From positions 1 to 64,000 of the IMG/VR virus record IMGVR_UViG_3300027747_002969: 64,000 nucleotides of DNA; one strand, given 5' to 3'. The notes under the pieces were generated by a model. It had not been told where the DNA came from. It did not search any database and was given only the letters and a program-made list of their open reading frames with translations. Shown here piece after piece: positions 17,844 to 26,166 of the stretch (position 1 is its first letter; the number at the start of each line of letters is the position of its first letter). Source of the stretch: a virus. A program made the position numbers and the translations under genes.

Positions 17844-19388
17844 ATGATAGACGAAAGCGGTGTAGCAGGTGCAGATCGCATCAAAAGTCGAGCAGATTTT
17901 GCACACTTCATGGAGGATTATCGCAAGCTGATCAGCCAATACCCTGGGTTTGTCAGCATGCAGCCCAGCGGCAGTTATAACAGCGATCCCAGCAAGCAGG
18001 ATTTTGGTGACATTGATCTCATTGTGCATATCGAATCATCCAAAACTAAACCTGAACTCAAAAAAGATCTAGTGAATTGGTTTACAAAACAGCCTGACAC
18101 AGTTATAGTACCGTTTTCAAATCCCAAATATGTTGGCAAGCGCACCTACAACAGCGGTGAGATTGTGTCTGTGCGTTATCACGATGCAGATCTCGGCTAT
18201 TCTGCACAGATCGACAACATTATAGCACTGGATTCAACTGAAGCAGAGTTCAAACAGGGCTTTCTAGATTATCCGGCAGCCACTCAAGGATTGATACTGG
18301 GTTTGGTCAAGATTGCTGCCATAGAAACTGAACCTGCAGACTTGTTTAAATCTCTAGGAATTGACATCAAACGACTTGATCCCCAAGGTCTTGGTCCAGA
18401 TCAAGAGTATGAATTCAATCTCAGCAGTAATGAATTGCAACTACGCAAGGTCACTTATCAGCCGGGTACATTTACCACTGCTGATAAGATAGTTTTGTGG
18501 AGTTCTCGCAATATAAAAGATCTCCAGACCCTGTTGTGGCAGTATGATCTTAAAGACAATTTTCCTGGACTTTTGAAACAGGCCAAAAGCAAGATACGTA
18601 ATCCTCGCAGTAATCGCAGGATGGAAGGTGTATTTTCCAGCATGGTCAGTGTGAAATCTGGTGAAGTTGGCACTGCAAAAGGTCAGCAAAAGACCTCCGC
18701 ACTTGATGCGGTAAAGTCAGCATTTGCCGAACACAAGATACCTACCCTCAAAGAATACTTTGATTTTATTACTGCGGGACAAAAACTTCTAATAGAAGCA
18801 GAACAGGGCAAGACTATAGTTATCTTTTCTGGCAGATTCCAACCTTTTCATCAGGGACATGCAGAAACCTACAGGGAACTACAGCAGAAATGGCCAGATG
18901 CCGACGTTTGGATCGCTACCACTGGCAAGACAGGTCCTGACAGCCCGTTCAATTTTGCTGAACGCAAAAGTCTTGCTGAACTGCAGGGGATTCCTGCCAA
19001 CAGAATTGCCGAAGTAAAAAGCCCATATCAGGCCACAGAAATACTAGCCCATTACGATCCCACAGTTGATCATGTGATTTATGCTGTAAGTGCCAAAGAT
19101 GCAGATAGATTAAAAGGTGGGTTGAAGAAGGACGGCACTCCTGCTTATCTACAGCCCTATCATCCGGGCGAACCAATGGCACCATTTGACTTAAAATCTG
19201 GACATGCATATGTTACCATAACACCTGTGGTGCAGTTCACTGTTGCTGGACAAGACATCATCAGTGCTACCGACATACGCAACATGCTGTCGCATAATGA
19301 CGCACAATTGCAACGTCAAGTTCTGCAGGATCTCTATGGAAAAAATGCCGCTGCTGCGGCAAAGATAGTTTTGCCACACTTCAAGTGA
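17844..19388 (+). CDS. fusion of pol-beta-type nucleotidyltransferase and NMNAT-like domain
   Basis: The 514-aa protein contains two transferase modules. The first (about residues 40-130) has GSYN...FGDIDLIV, the GS...DxD nucleotidyltransferase signature. The second (about 330-510) starts FSGRFQPFHQGHAETY, the (H/T)xGH adenylyl/cytidylyltransferase motif typical of nicotinamide-nucleotide adenylyltransferases. It ends with a TDIRNML segment resembling the ISSTxIR motif. A role in NAD or nucleotide metabolism, or in modifying a protein or RNA, is possible. The fusion of two unrelated transferase folds is unusual. Confidence 0.75.
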   Translation: MIDESGVAGADRIKSRADFAHFMEDYRKLISQYPGFVSMQPSGSYNSDPSKQDFGDIDLIVHIESSKTKPELKKDLVNWFTKQPDTVIVPFSNPKYVGKRTYNSGEIVSVRYHDADLGYSAQIDNIIALDSTEAEFKQGFLDYPAATQGLILGLVKIAAIETEPADLFKSLGIDIKRLDPQGLGPDQEYEFNLSSNELQLRKVTYQPGTFTTADKIVLWSSRNIKDLQTLLWQYDLKDNFPGLLKQAKSKIRNPRSNRRMEGVFSSMVSVKSGEVGTAKGQQKTSALDAVKSAFAEHKIPTLKEYFDFITAGQKLLIEAEQGKTIVIFSGRFQPFHQGHAETYRELQQKWPDADVWIATTGKTGPDSPFNFAERKSLAELQGIPANRIAEVKSPYQATEILAHYDPTVDHVIYAVSAKDADRLKGGLKKDGTPAYLQPYHPGEPMAPFDLKSGHAYVTITPVVQFTVAGQDIISATDIRNMLSHNDAQLQRQVLQDLYGKNAAAAAKIVLPHFK

Positions 19389-19400
19389 GATTGCTGTTGC

Positions 19401-20465
19401 CTATGTTGTTTTTGGTTTTGTCTGACGCGATGTTTTTTGTAGATAATCGGCCTGCTGTTGTTGATTATCTAGCCAGGTAATATTACGTTGCGTGTTCCAA
19501 GCAGTTTCGCCGCGAGCATGCAAAATGCCACTGTCTTGGCGATCACCGATATATCTCATCAGTAGAAATGGTTCATATTCACCTTGAGGAATTTGGCCAT
19601 TTATCCATTTTTTATCAGCGTCTAAGGTATAGATATCGTTTTTTTCATGTTTGATAAACGGTATACCGTATAATATCATGTTGACATTTGAAACTCCGTA
19701 GTTTTGTCCAAAGTTTTTGCCAAACAATATCTTTTCTTTGATCTCATAGGGTACTGCTGCAGTGCTTAAACCAAACGATTGACCAGGAGACAAGGTGGGT
19801 TTACCTGTTGATGCTGAAGTTGTAACATCTTTTATCCTGTTTATCCATGCTGTTATGTCTGGGTTGCCTGATAGATGCTGCCAGCCTCCCCATTTAAAAT
19901 CTTTACCTGCTTTGAGACTGATCCAACCGACTGGCTGTTGGTACTCGTCTAAAATAGTCATATCGCTTTTCATAACTCCGGGTGTCTTTATGACCGATGC
20001 TGCGTGTACCATTACAGGATCGGCTGTGGTACCAAGATTGAGCCAAATGTAATCTCTATCATTTAACAAGGTCTTCAACTGTAATTCTACACTGGCCTTT
20101 TGCATTTGCTCTAGTTTTTCTCTGGATCCAGATTCTTCTCCGCCGAATTCGGCTGTTTTGACGATGTCACTGAGTTTAATACGAGATGGTGTAGATTGGT
20201 TATCATCTGTCTCAAGGTTGATCCAAATGGTTTTGCTGTCAGAAGGTTCATTGAATTCCTTTTCCAGCCGATCTGCTTCGTTGGGATCTATAATCACCTG
20301 TTGCTGACCTTGATGAGTCTTGATGGTAAATGGAGATCGGTTGCGAACCTTGTCCAAAAATATTGTTATTCTATCTTTGGGCGTGCCGATATATTTGCGC
20401 ATGCCCGCAATATTCATCTGTTTTTCATCGATCTTGCGATGGATTAAGATTTCACCTATTTTCAT
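19401..20465 (-). CDS. hypothetical late protein
   Basis: 354 aa, convergent to the 17844 gene. The N-terminus MKIGEILIHRK is similar in style to neighbours with possible head-targeting peptides. No catalytic motif was recognised. AATAAATA lies 5 nt before the ATG and no ribosome-binding site is present, implying late, leaderless expression. Confidence 0.6.
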   Translation of the reverse strand: MKIGEILIHRKIDEKQMNIAGMRKYIGTPKDRITIFLDKVRNRSPFTIKTHQGQQQVIIDPNEADRLEKEFNEPSDSKTIWINLETDDNQSTPSRIKLSDIVKTAEFGGEESGSREKLEQMQKASVELQLKTLLNDRDYIWLNLGTTADPVMVHAASVIKTPGVMKSDMTILDEYQQPVGWISLKAGKDFKWGGWQHLSGNPDITAWINRIKDVTTSASTGKPTLSPGQSFGLSTAAVPYEIKEKILFGKNFGQNYGVSNVNMILYGIPFIKHEKNDIYTLDADKKWINGQIPQGEYEPFLLMRYIGDRQDSGILHARGETAWNTQRNITWLDNQQQQADYLQKTSRQTKPKTT

Positions 20466-20470
20466 ACTGT

Positions 20471-20478
20471 TATTTATT
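20471..20478 (-). promoter_or_regulatory. T4-type late promoter abutting start codon
   Basis: On the minus strand AATAAATA ends 5 nt before the ATG at 20465. Confidence 0.6.
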
Positions 20479-20512
20479 CTTCGTGCGGAGATGACTGCAA
20501 CAGCTTGTTCCG

Positions 20513-20523
20513 CGGTAGTTCAC
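20513..20523 (+). repeat. dispersed intergenic repeat, copy 1
   Basis: Core CGGTAGTTCAC within CGCGGTAGTTCACCA (20511-20525), lying between the divergent genes at 20465 and 20565. The 15 bp are identical to copy 2 at 30631. Confidence 0.5.
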
Positions 20524-20564
20524 CAACACTCTGTTAAATAAGAGATAGATACAGGATCAATCAC

Positions 20565-21440
20565 ATGAAGTTTGTAGAATTTCTAGAAAAACCAAAGAAT
20601 ATGTCTGCTGCTGACGGCGGCTCACAGAGTGAATCTGTTATTAGCGAAAAAGATGACAATGAAAAAACACATGCACCCTACCCTGGGCAGAGTTCGGGCA
20701 GACTGAAAAACTACATCAAACGTAACTATGGTGGCAAAATTTCCTGTAGAAAAGCCGGTTCGGTTCTAAATGATCCCAATGCAGGCAATTTCTATAAAAA
20801 ACGAGCCAAATGGTACAAGAGCCTGCACTGTCTTGGTCGCAAACAGGTGAGAGAAGATGACGAAGGTGCTGTTTTGACCATTTTTGACATAGATGACACG
20901 CTGATGAAAACCACTGCAACTGTTTTGATCCGCAGGCCAGACGGGTCAAAACAAGAACTAACTTCTGCTGAATTCAACCATTATAAGTTAAAGCCGGGTG
21001 AAGAATTTGATTTTGGTCGGTTTAAAGATGCGGAACTTTTTCGCGCCACCAGTAGACCCATCAAAGATCTCTGGAGAACTGCACAGCAAACAGTGAATAC
21101 AGTAGGTCGTCGTCCAGGTTCGCGTGTAGTTATAGTTACAGCGCGCAGTGACCTTGACGACAAGAGCAAGTTTCTCAAAACTTTTGAAGATCATGGCCTA
21201 GATATGAGCAAGGTGCATGTGTTCCGTGCAGGCAATCTTGGTTCTGGCAGTTCGGCTGAAAACAAGAAAATTATCATAGAAAAATTACTGAGAACTGGTA
21301 GATTTACTGAAACTCGGCTATTTGATGATCATATGGCCAATCTTCAAGCATTTCTATCTTTGAAAACACAGTTTCCACATGTGGTATTCAAGGCCTATCC
21401 TGTGGTCAATGGCAAAATGGGCAGACCAATTATTGTTTAA
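20565..21440 (+). CDS. HAD-superfamily phosphatase-like protein with N-terminal extension
   Basis: 291 aa. The N-terminus MKFVEFLE is followed by a low-complexity linker and a basic, Cys-containing module (about residues 45-95). The HAD domain starts at FDIDDTL (about residues 107-113), holding the nucleophile Asp and the DxDxT motif. Motif II is VIVTARS and the final acidic motif is LFDDHMAN. Phage HAD proteins include polynucleotide 3'-phosphatases such as the T4 Pnkp C-domain, but no kinase P-loop is present. Substrate unknown. Confidence 0.75.
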   Translation: MKFVEFLEKPKNMSAADGGSQSESVISEKDDNEKTHAPYPGQSSGRLKNYIKRNYGGKISCRKAGSVLNDPNAGNFYKKRAKWYKSLHCLGRKQVREDDEGAVLTIFDIDDTLMKTTATVLIRRPDGSKQELTSAEFNHYKLKPGEEFDFGRFKDAELFRATSRPIKDLWRTAQQTVNTVGRRPGSRVVIVTARSDLDDKSKFLKTFEDHGLDMSKVHVFRAGNLGSGSSAENKKIIIEKLLRTGRFTETRLFDDHMANLQAFLSLKTQFPHVVFKAYPVVNGKMGRPIIV

Positions 21441-21485
21441 GAGACGTAATCTCTGCTATGTTTATGCACAGAATTGGAGATAATC

Positions 21486-21977
21486 GTGACTGTTTTGATT
21501 GCACATCGTGGATTGACTCGGGGTCCAGACCCCCATATTGAAAATACACATTCAGCCATTACGCAGGCTAGACAACAGGGCTATGATGTTGAGATAGATG
21601 TTTGGTACTGTGATGGTTCATGGTGGTTGGGTCATGATCAGCCACAATATGCACTAGATCTTGCCTGGCTGAGAACCATGGATCGACAAGATAATCTTGA
21701 CATGCACCACGTATGGATACATGCCAAAGACATAAAAACTCTCTATCAACTGAGACTGTGTCGCTGGGGCGGCCATGTGTTTTTCCATGAAAATGATCCT
21801 GTGACTTTGACCACAAGTGGATATATTTGGACATTTCCGGGGCAGTCACTGACACCCTTGAGTGTGTGCGTTATGCCAGAATCGGCAGGCATGCTTGACA
21901 CCATAGCCCAAGTTGATGTCTGGGGAATCTGTAGTGATTATATAGACAGTATTGCTTTGCAAGTAAACCAAAAATAA
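21486..21977 (+). CDS. glycerophosphodiester phosphodiesterase-like protein
   Basis: 163 aa from a GTG start at 21486, chosen because GGAGA lies 5 nt upstream; an in-frame TTG at 21474 is less likely. The N-terminus IAHRG and ENTHSA followed by VEIDVWY match the GDPD TIM-barrel start, with the catalytic His and metal-binding Glu residues. The protein is shorter than normal GDPD enzymes (about 240 aa), so it may be a reduced or altered version. Activity is uncertain. Confidence 0.6.
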   Translation: MTVLIAHRGLTRGPDPHIENTHSAITQARQQGYDVEIDVWYCDGSWWLGHDQPQYALDLAWLRTMDRQDNLDMHHVWIHAKDIKTLYQLRLCRWGGHVFFHENDPVTLTTSGYIWTFPGQSLTPLSVCVMPESAGMLDTIAQVDVWGICSDYIDSIALQVNQK

Positions 21978-21982
21978 CCGCC

Positions 21983-21990
21983 GATAAATA
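21983..21990 (+). promoter_or_regulatory. T4-type late promoter
   Basis: GATAAATA ends 24 nt before the ATG at 22015. Confidence 0.6.
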
Positions 21991-22014
21991 TCCTACACAG
22001 CGTTGGGAATCATC

Positions 22015-23010
22015 ATGCAGACTATTCTGGTAGCCGGAGTTTTAAATCAGCCCTATGGTAGTTGGCCAGCGGCCAGCCAAAGCGATGACGGCATAACTTG
22101 GAGCGACATCACTAGACCATTTGACGTTGGTGATTTCTGTACTGCTTTGGCCACAAATGGTGGTGTGGTCGCAGTGGCTAATCAGCGAGGTTATCTAGCC
22201 ACCACAACTGACATGGTCACATGGAGCCATACTGAGATCAATGATGGATTTGGCACAGTTGGCCTTGGTCATGCCCGGGATCACAACGGTCATGATCATT
22301 GGTTGGCTGTGGGCAGTTACAATTACATCAATGGATACGGTCCCTATCCTGCCTTTTCAGAAGTGGCACAAATATATAGATCCAACCGCGCTGATCTTGG
22401 CTGGGCTATGGTTTGGACCAGCAACAACAACAGCCTCTTGTATCAAGTGGCATATTTTAAATCCGCACCAATAAGCAACAGCGAGACTGCTGATGTCTGG
22501 GTTGCTGTGGGCAATAATGGCAGCAACCGTGGTGAAATAATCTATAGCCTCGACTATGGTCTATCATGGGCAGCAGCAGCAGTACCACAGGGTGTTGAAA
22601 TTATCTACAGCACAGCGCTGTATCAAAGAGCAGGACAACTGGTGTGGTATTGGGGTTGCAAAGGCCGCTTGTTTATTACCAATTCGCTGCATGACACGGT
22701 CTGGGAAGAAGTGAGTTTGGATGCTGAAGATACTGCTGTGTCCATCACAGTCAACAGCACCGGTGCTATGGTGGTCACTGGGGTGAATAGGCTTTATATC
22801 ACTCTAAACGGTTTGGTTTTTTCCAAATTCAGTGTATCTGGTTATGTTTTCAACGGTGTAACGGTGTTTGACTATGACAATGGTTCAAGATGGTTGGCCT
22901 GGGCACGCAGCGGGCTCAATCAATGGACCATGTGGTACACAGACAATCTCTTGTCCTGGGAACCCTGGAACAACGGTATTGAAGTACAGGGGTCAACTGT
23001 CAATGCTTGA
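22015..23010 (+). CDS. beta-propeller (BNR/Asp-box-like) late protein
   Basis: 331 aa from the ATG at 22015; a TTG four codons upstream is less likely. The sequence has repeated S-x-D-G-x-x-W-type elements (SDDGITWSDI, TTDMVTWSH, SLDYGLSWAAA, TDNLLSWEPW), the Asp-box pattern of sialidase-like beta-propellers. Such proteins bind or cut glycans, and in phages they are often tail or baseplate components. A late promoter precedes it. No catalytic sialidase residues can be assigned. Confidence 0.65.
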   Translation: MQTILVAGVLNQPYGSWPAASQSDDGITWSDITRPFDVGDFCTALATNGGVVAVANQRGYLATTTDMVTWSHTEINDGFGTVGLGHARDHNGHDHWLAVGSYNYINGYGPYPAFSEVAQIYRSNRADLGWAMVWTSNNNSLLYQVAYFKSAPISNSETADVWVAVGNNGSNRGEIIYSLDYGLSWAAAAVPQGVEIIYSTALYQRAGQLVWYWGCKGRLFITNSLHDTVWEEVSLDAEDTAVSITVNSTGAMVVTGVNRLYITLNGLVFSKFSVSGYVFNGVTVFDYDNGSRWLAWARSGLNQWTMWYTDNLLSWEPWNNGIEVQGSTVNA

Positions 23011-23021
23011 TTGACCACCAG

Positions 23022-23049
23022 TTGCAGATAACCATATGCTTGATATACT
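23022..23049 (+). promoter_or_regulatory. sigma70-type promoter before dsbA-like gene
   Basis: TTGCAG (23022-23027) and TATACT (23044-23049), 16 nt apart, lie 17 nt before the ATG at 23067. Confidence 0.45.
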
Positions 23050-23066
23050 GCAATAAGGAGTATAAA

Positions 23067-23339
23067 ATGAGTATAGGTTCACTTTCCGCTGGTGACAAGG
23101 CACGACTACAGGGTCTGATCAACGAAGGCGTGCAGGCCATGATTGATATTGCATCTATGCGAGATGGCCTCAAGGAAACCATTGAAAACATCGCAGAAGA
23201 ACTGGACATCAAAAAGACTGTGCTGAACAAGGCCATCACCATTGCCTTTAAAAACAACCAAAACAAGGACAAACTGACCGAAAGCCGTGAAGAGTTGGAC
23301 GAGGTTGAACAGGTGTTGATGGCAGCAGGTCGAGCATAA
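23067..23339 (+). CDS. dsbA: DsbA-like dsDNA-binding late transcription factor
   Basis: 90 aa, the same size as T4 DsbA (89 aa), with the same arrangement: an INEGVQ helix, a DGLKETIENIAEELDI segment and a following LNKAI helix. T4 DsbA is a double-stranded DNA-binding protein that modulates late transcription. The ATG at 23067 has an AAGGAG ribosome-binding site. Its presence fits the T4-type late promoters found throughout the window. Confidence 0.75.
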   Translation: MSIGSLSAGDKARLQGLINEGVQAMIDIASMRDGLKETIENIAEELDIKKTVLNKAITIAFKNNQNKDKLTESREELDEVEQVLMAAGRA

Positions 23340-23341
23340 AA

Positions 23342-24343
23342 ATGAAAAAATGGATCTTCATCACCGGAGGATGCGGCTACATAGGCAGCCATGTAGCAGC
23401 TGAAATCAAAGACAAGACTGACTATTCGGTGCTGTTGATCGATCGACGTGCTAAAGAATTAGTACACACTACTAAATTCTGCGATATGGTAGCCGATGAG
23501 GATTTTGCCAGCAAGGTCAGCCAGGAAGCCATTCGCGAATATCGACCAGAAACTGTGATACATCTGGCTGCCAACAGCACGATTGGTTCCAGTATGACCA
23601 ATCCTGCTGGCACCTGGGAAAACAACGTGACCAAAATGCAGCAGTTGCTGTCATGCTGTGTGCAGAATCAAATTCGCAATGTAATTTTTGCCAGCAGCAG
23701 TTCGGTTTATGCAGATCAACATGTGGCCATTGATGAATCGCATGCATTGTCCCCCTACAGTCCATATGCTACTACAAAGATGGTTGGCGAAATGATGCTG
23801 AGAGATTGGTACGGGGCGCATGGTATACGCAGCCTAAGCCTGCGTTTTTTCAACGTAGCAGGAGCACATACCAAATACGATCTTGGAGAGTTGCAGGGCA
23901 GCAGCCATTTGATGGCCAAGATTATGGAAAGTGTAGTAGATGGCCGTGATTTCACTGTATGGGGCAGGGACTGGCCTACTCCGGACAAGACTGCCATACG
24001 TGACTATACGCATGTCTTAGACATTACCGATGCAGTCTTATTGGCAATAAAATGGCTGCCAAACAATCACGGCGCGCATGTGATGAATCTTGGCGGTGGC
24101 CAAGGTCGCAGTGTACAGCAAATGATCAACACTACCGAACTGTTGTTGAGCAAACAACTGCCATATCGATACGGCAATCGTTTGGATGGAGATAGTGCCA
24201 TGAGATTTTCCAACAATGCTTGTGCATTAAAACTACTGGGTTGGCAACCCAGTCGTGGATTAAATGACATCATTTTGGACAGTTTCAAATGGTACAACAG
24301 TGACATGTATCGTTCATTAACGCAAGCAAAAATTGTCTATTGA
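23342..24343 (+). CDS. galE: UDP-glucose 4-epimerase (GalE-like)
   Basis: The 333-aa short-chain dehydrogenase has the NAD-binding GGCGYIGSH motif at the N-terminus, the SSSSVY segment, the YSPYATTK catalytic Tyr-Lys pair, and RFFNVAGA and AIRDYTHVLDI, all typical of GalE. It interconverts UDP-glucose and UDP-galactose using NAD. It could supply sugars for the phage glycosyltransferases elsewhere in the window or remodel host surface glycans. It begins 2 nt after the dsbA-like gene. Confidence 0.85.
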   Translation: MKKWIFITGGCGYIGSHVAAEIKDKTDYSVLLIDRRAKELVHTTKFCDMVADEDFASKVSQEAIREYRPETVIHLAANSTIGSSMTNPAGTWENNVTKMQQLLSCCVQNQIRNVIFASSSSVYADQHVAIDESHALSPYSPYATTKMVGEMMLRDWYGAHGIRSLSLRFFNVAGAHTKYDLGELQGSSHLMAKIMESVVDGRDFTVWGRDWPTPDKTAIRDYTHVLDITDAVLLAIKWLPNNHGAHVMNLGGGQGRSVQQMINTTELLLSKQLPYRYGNRLDGDSAMRFSNNACALKLLGWQPSRGLNDIILDSFKWYNSDMYRSLTQAKIVY

Positions 24344-24387
24344 ATGTCTCTGATAGAGAGATTATAACTGAGTTAGGAGGTACAGAC

Positions 24388-26082
24388 ATGTATGTTGATG
24401 CATTCTATGAACGTGATAAAAATCAAATATTAGTAGTAGAGCGCAACCGCGCTGGCAAACGCATCTACAACCAATTTCCTACCAAATACTGTGTGTATTG
24501 GCCCAGCGCTCGTGGCAAGTTTAAGAATATCTACGGTACTGCCTGTGAAAAGTATCAAACTACTAAACTGAAAGAATTTACACGAGAAATTAATATCATT
24601 CCCAAGTTGACTCAGCATGAATCGGATATCAATCCAGTGTTCCGCTGCTTCTATGACAACTACAAGGGTGTACCGGGACCAGACCTGCATGTGGCTTTTT
24701 TTGACATTGAAACTGACTTTGATCCTTTACGTGGGTTTTCCAGCACAGATGATGCATTTTCGCCAATAACTGCCATCTCAATCTATCTCAAATGGTTGGA
24801 AAGAAACTTTACCATGGTGATCAAACCCAAAGACATGGATCAAACCACTGCTGAAGAAATTGTAGCCAAATTTGCCGATACAGTTCTGTGTGAAAGCGAA
24901 AAAGAACTGCTAGAACTGTTTCTGGGCATCATAGATGATGCTGATGTGCTGAGTGGTTGGAATTCCGAAGGCTATGATATTCCCTATATACACAATCGCA
25001 TAGTACAGGTCTTGGGCAAGGAAGAAACACGCAAGTTGTGTCTCTGGGGAAAATATCCCAAGCGGCGTGAATACGAAGCCTATGGACGTCAGACTGTGAC
25101 GTATGATCTAGTTGGTAGGATACACCTTGATTATCTACAACTGTATCGCAAAAATACCTATCATGAAATGCACAGTTATCGTTTGGACTTTGTGGGAGAA
25201 TATGAAGTTGGTGATAAGAAAACACATTACGAAGGCAGTTTAGATAGTCTCTACAACAACGATTTTGAAAGATTCATAGAATATAATCGCCAAGACGTCA
25301 TGTTGTTGGTAAAGATCGATGCTAAAAACAAGTTCATAGAACTCAGCAACAATCTAGCACATGAAAACTGTGTGCTGCTGCCAACCACTATGGGTGCAGT
25401 GGGGTTGATCGACCAGGCTATTGTTAACGAATCTTGGGATCTTGGATTTGTTGTACCAAATCGCAAGAATGATCGCGCGAAACACCGCAGTGACGACGAC
25501 GATGAGGATGACGATTCGGTCGACATATCTGGTGTGGTTGGGGCATATGTGGCTGATCCAAAACAGGGCATGCATGATTGGATTGGCGGTGTTGACATCA
25601 ACAGTCTCTATCCCAGTGCCATTCGTGCACTGAATATGAGTCCGGAGACTATCGTTGGCCATATCCGCCCAGAAAGCACCGACAAGCTCATCACCAAACG
25701 CATGAAGTCTGAAAAAAAATCATTTGCTGATGCGTGGAACAGCATGTTTGGCACATTGGAATATAACCAAGTGATTAATCAAGATCTCACACCAATAACA
25801 GTGGATTTTGAAGACGGTAACAGTCAAACTGTGTCAGCCAGTGAACTGTATGATTTGGTTTTCAAAAGTGGTAAGAATCTCATACTCAGTGCCAATGGTA
25901 CTATATTTACCGGTGACAAGCAGGGCATTATACCCGGTCTGTTGAGTCGTTGGTACAGCGAGAGAAAAGAACTGCAGGCTGAGATGCGACGATATGGGGA
26001 TCTCTGTGCCAACGGCATAGAATTGTCAGCTGATCTAGCAGATGAGGTTAGACAGATCCTTGCTGCAAACCAGACAACCTAA
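24388..26082 (+). CDS. family B DNA polymerase, N-terminal piece (gp43 part A)
   Basis: 564 aa from the ATG at 24388, chosen because TAGGAGG lies 10 nt upstream. The exonuclease motifs are intact: FFDIETD (Exo I, D106 and E108), GWNSEGYDIPY (Exo II) and YNRQDVMLL (Exo III). Motif A of the palm, DINSLYPS (D403), is present. The protein stops in the fingers-proximal region (ending LAANQTT), before motif B and motif C, which are encoded by the next two genes. It cannot polymerise alone. The break resembles the two-piece gp43A/gp43B of some Aeromonas T4-like phages as I recall them. Confidence 0.93.
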   Translation: MYVDAFYERDKNQILVVERNRAGKRIYNQFPTKYCVYWPSARGKFKNIYGTACEKYQTTKLKEFTREINIIPKLTQHESDINPVFRCFYDNYKGVPGPDLHVAFFDIETDFDPLRGFSSTDDAFSPITAISIYLKWLERNFTMVIKPKDMDQTTAEEIVAKFADTVLCESEKELLELFLGIIDDADVLSGWNSEGYDIPYIHNRIVQVLGKEETRKLCLWGKYPKRREYEAYGRQTVTYDLVGRIHLDYLQLYRKNTYHEMHSYRLDFVGEYEVGDKKTHYEGSLDSLYNNDFERFIEYNRQDVMLLVKIDAKNKFIELSNNLAHENCVLLPTTMGAVGLIDQAIVNESWDLGFVVPNRKNDRAKHRSDDDDEDDDSVDISGVVGAYVADPKQGMHDWIGGVDINSLYPSAIRALNMSPETIVGHIRPESTDKLITKRMKSEKKSFADAWNSMFGTLEYNQVINQDLTPITVDFEDGNSQTVSASELYDLVFKSGKNLILSANGTIFTGDKQGIIPGLLSRWYSERKELQAEMRRYGDLCANGIELSADLADEVRQILAANQTT

Positions 26083-26112
26083 GTTTGATCATTGCATCGT
26101 TTTGGTTGGCTG

Positions 26113-26142
26113 TTGACATATCATCAACAGGTTTGGTATATT
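26113..26142 (+). promoter_or_regulatory. sigma70-type promoter between polymerase pieces
   Basis: TTGACA (26113-26118) and TATATT (26137-26142), spacing 18 nt. It lies between the stop of the first polymerase piece and the start of the second, so the second piece has its own transcript start. Confidence 0.5.
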
Positions 26143-26166
26143 ATGATGAACAATATGGAGCTCCAA

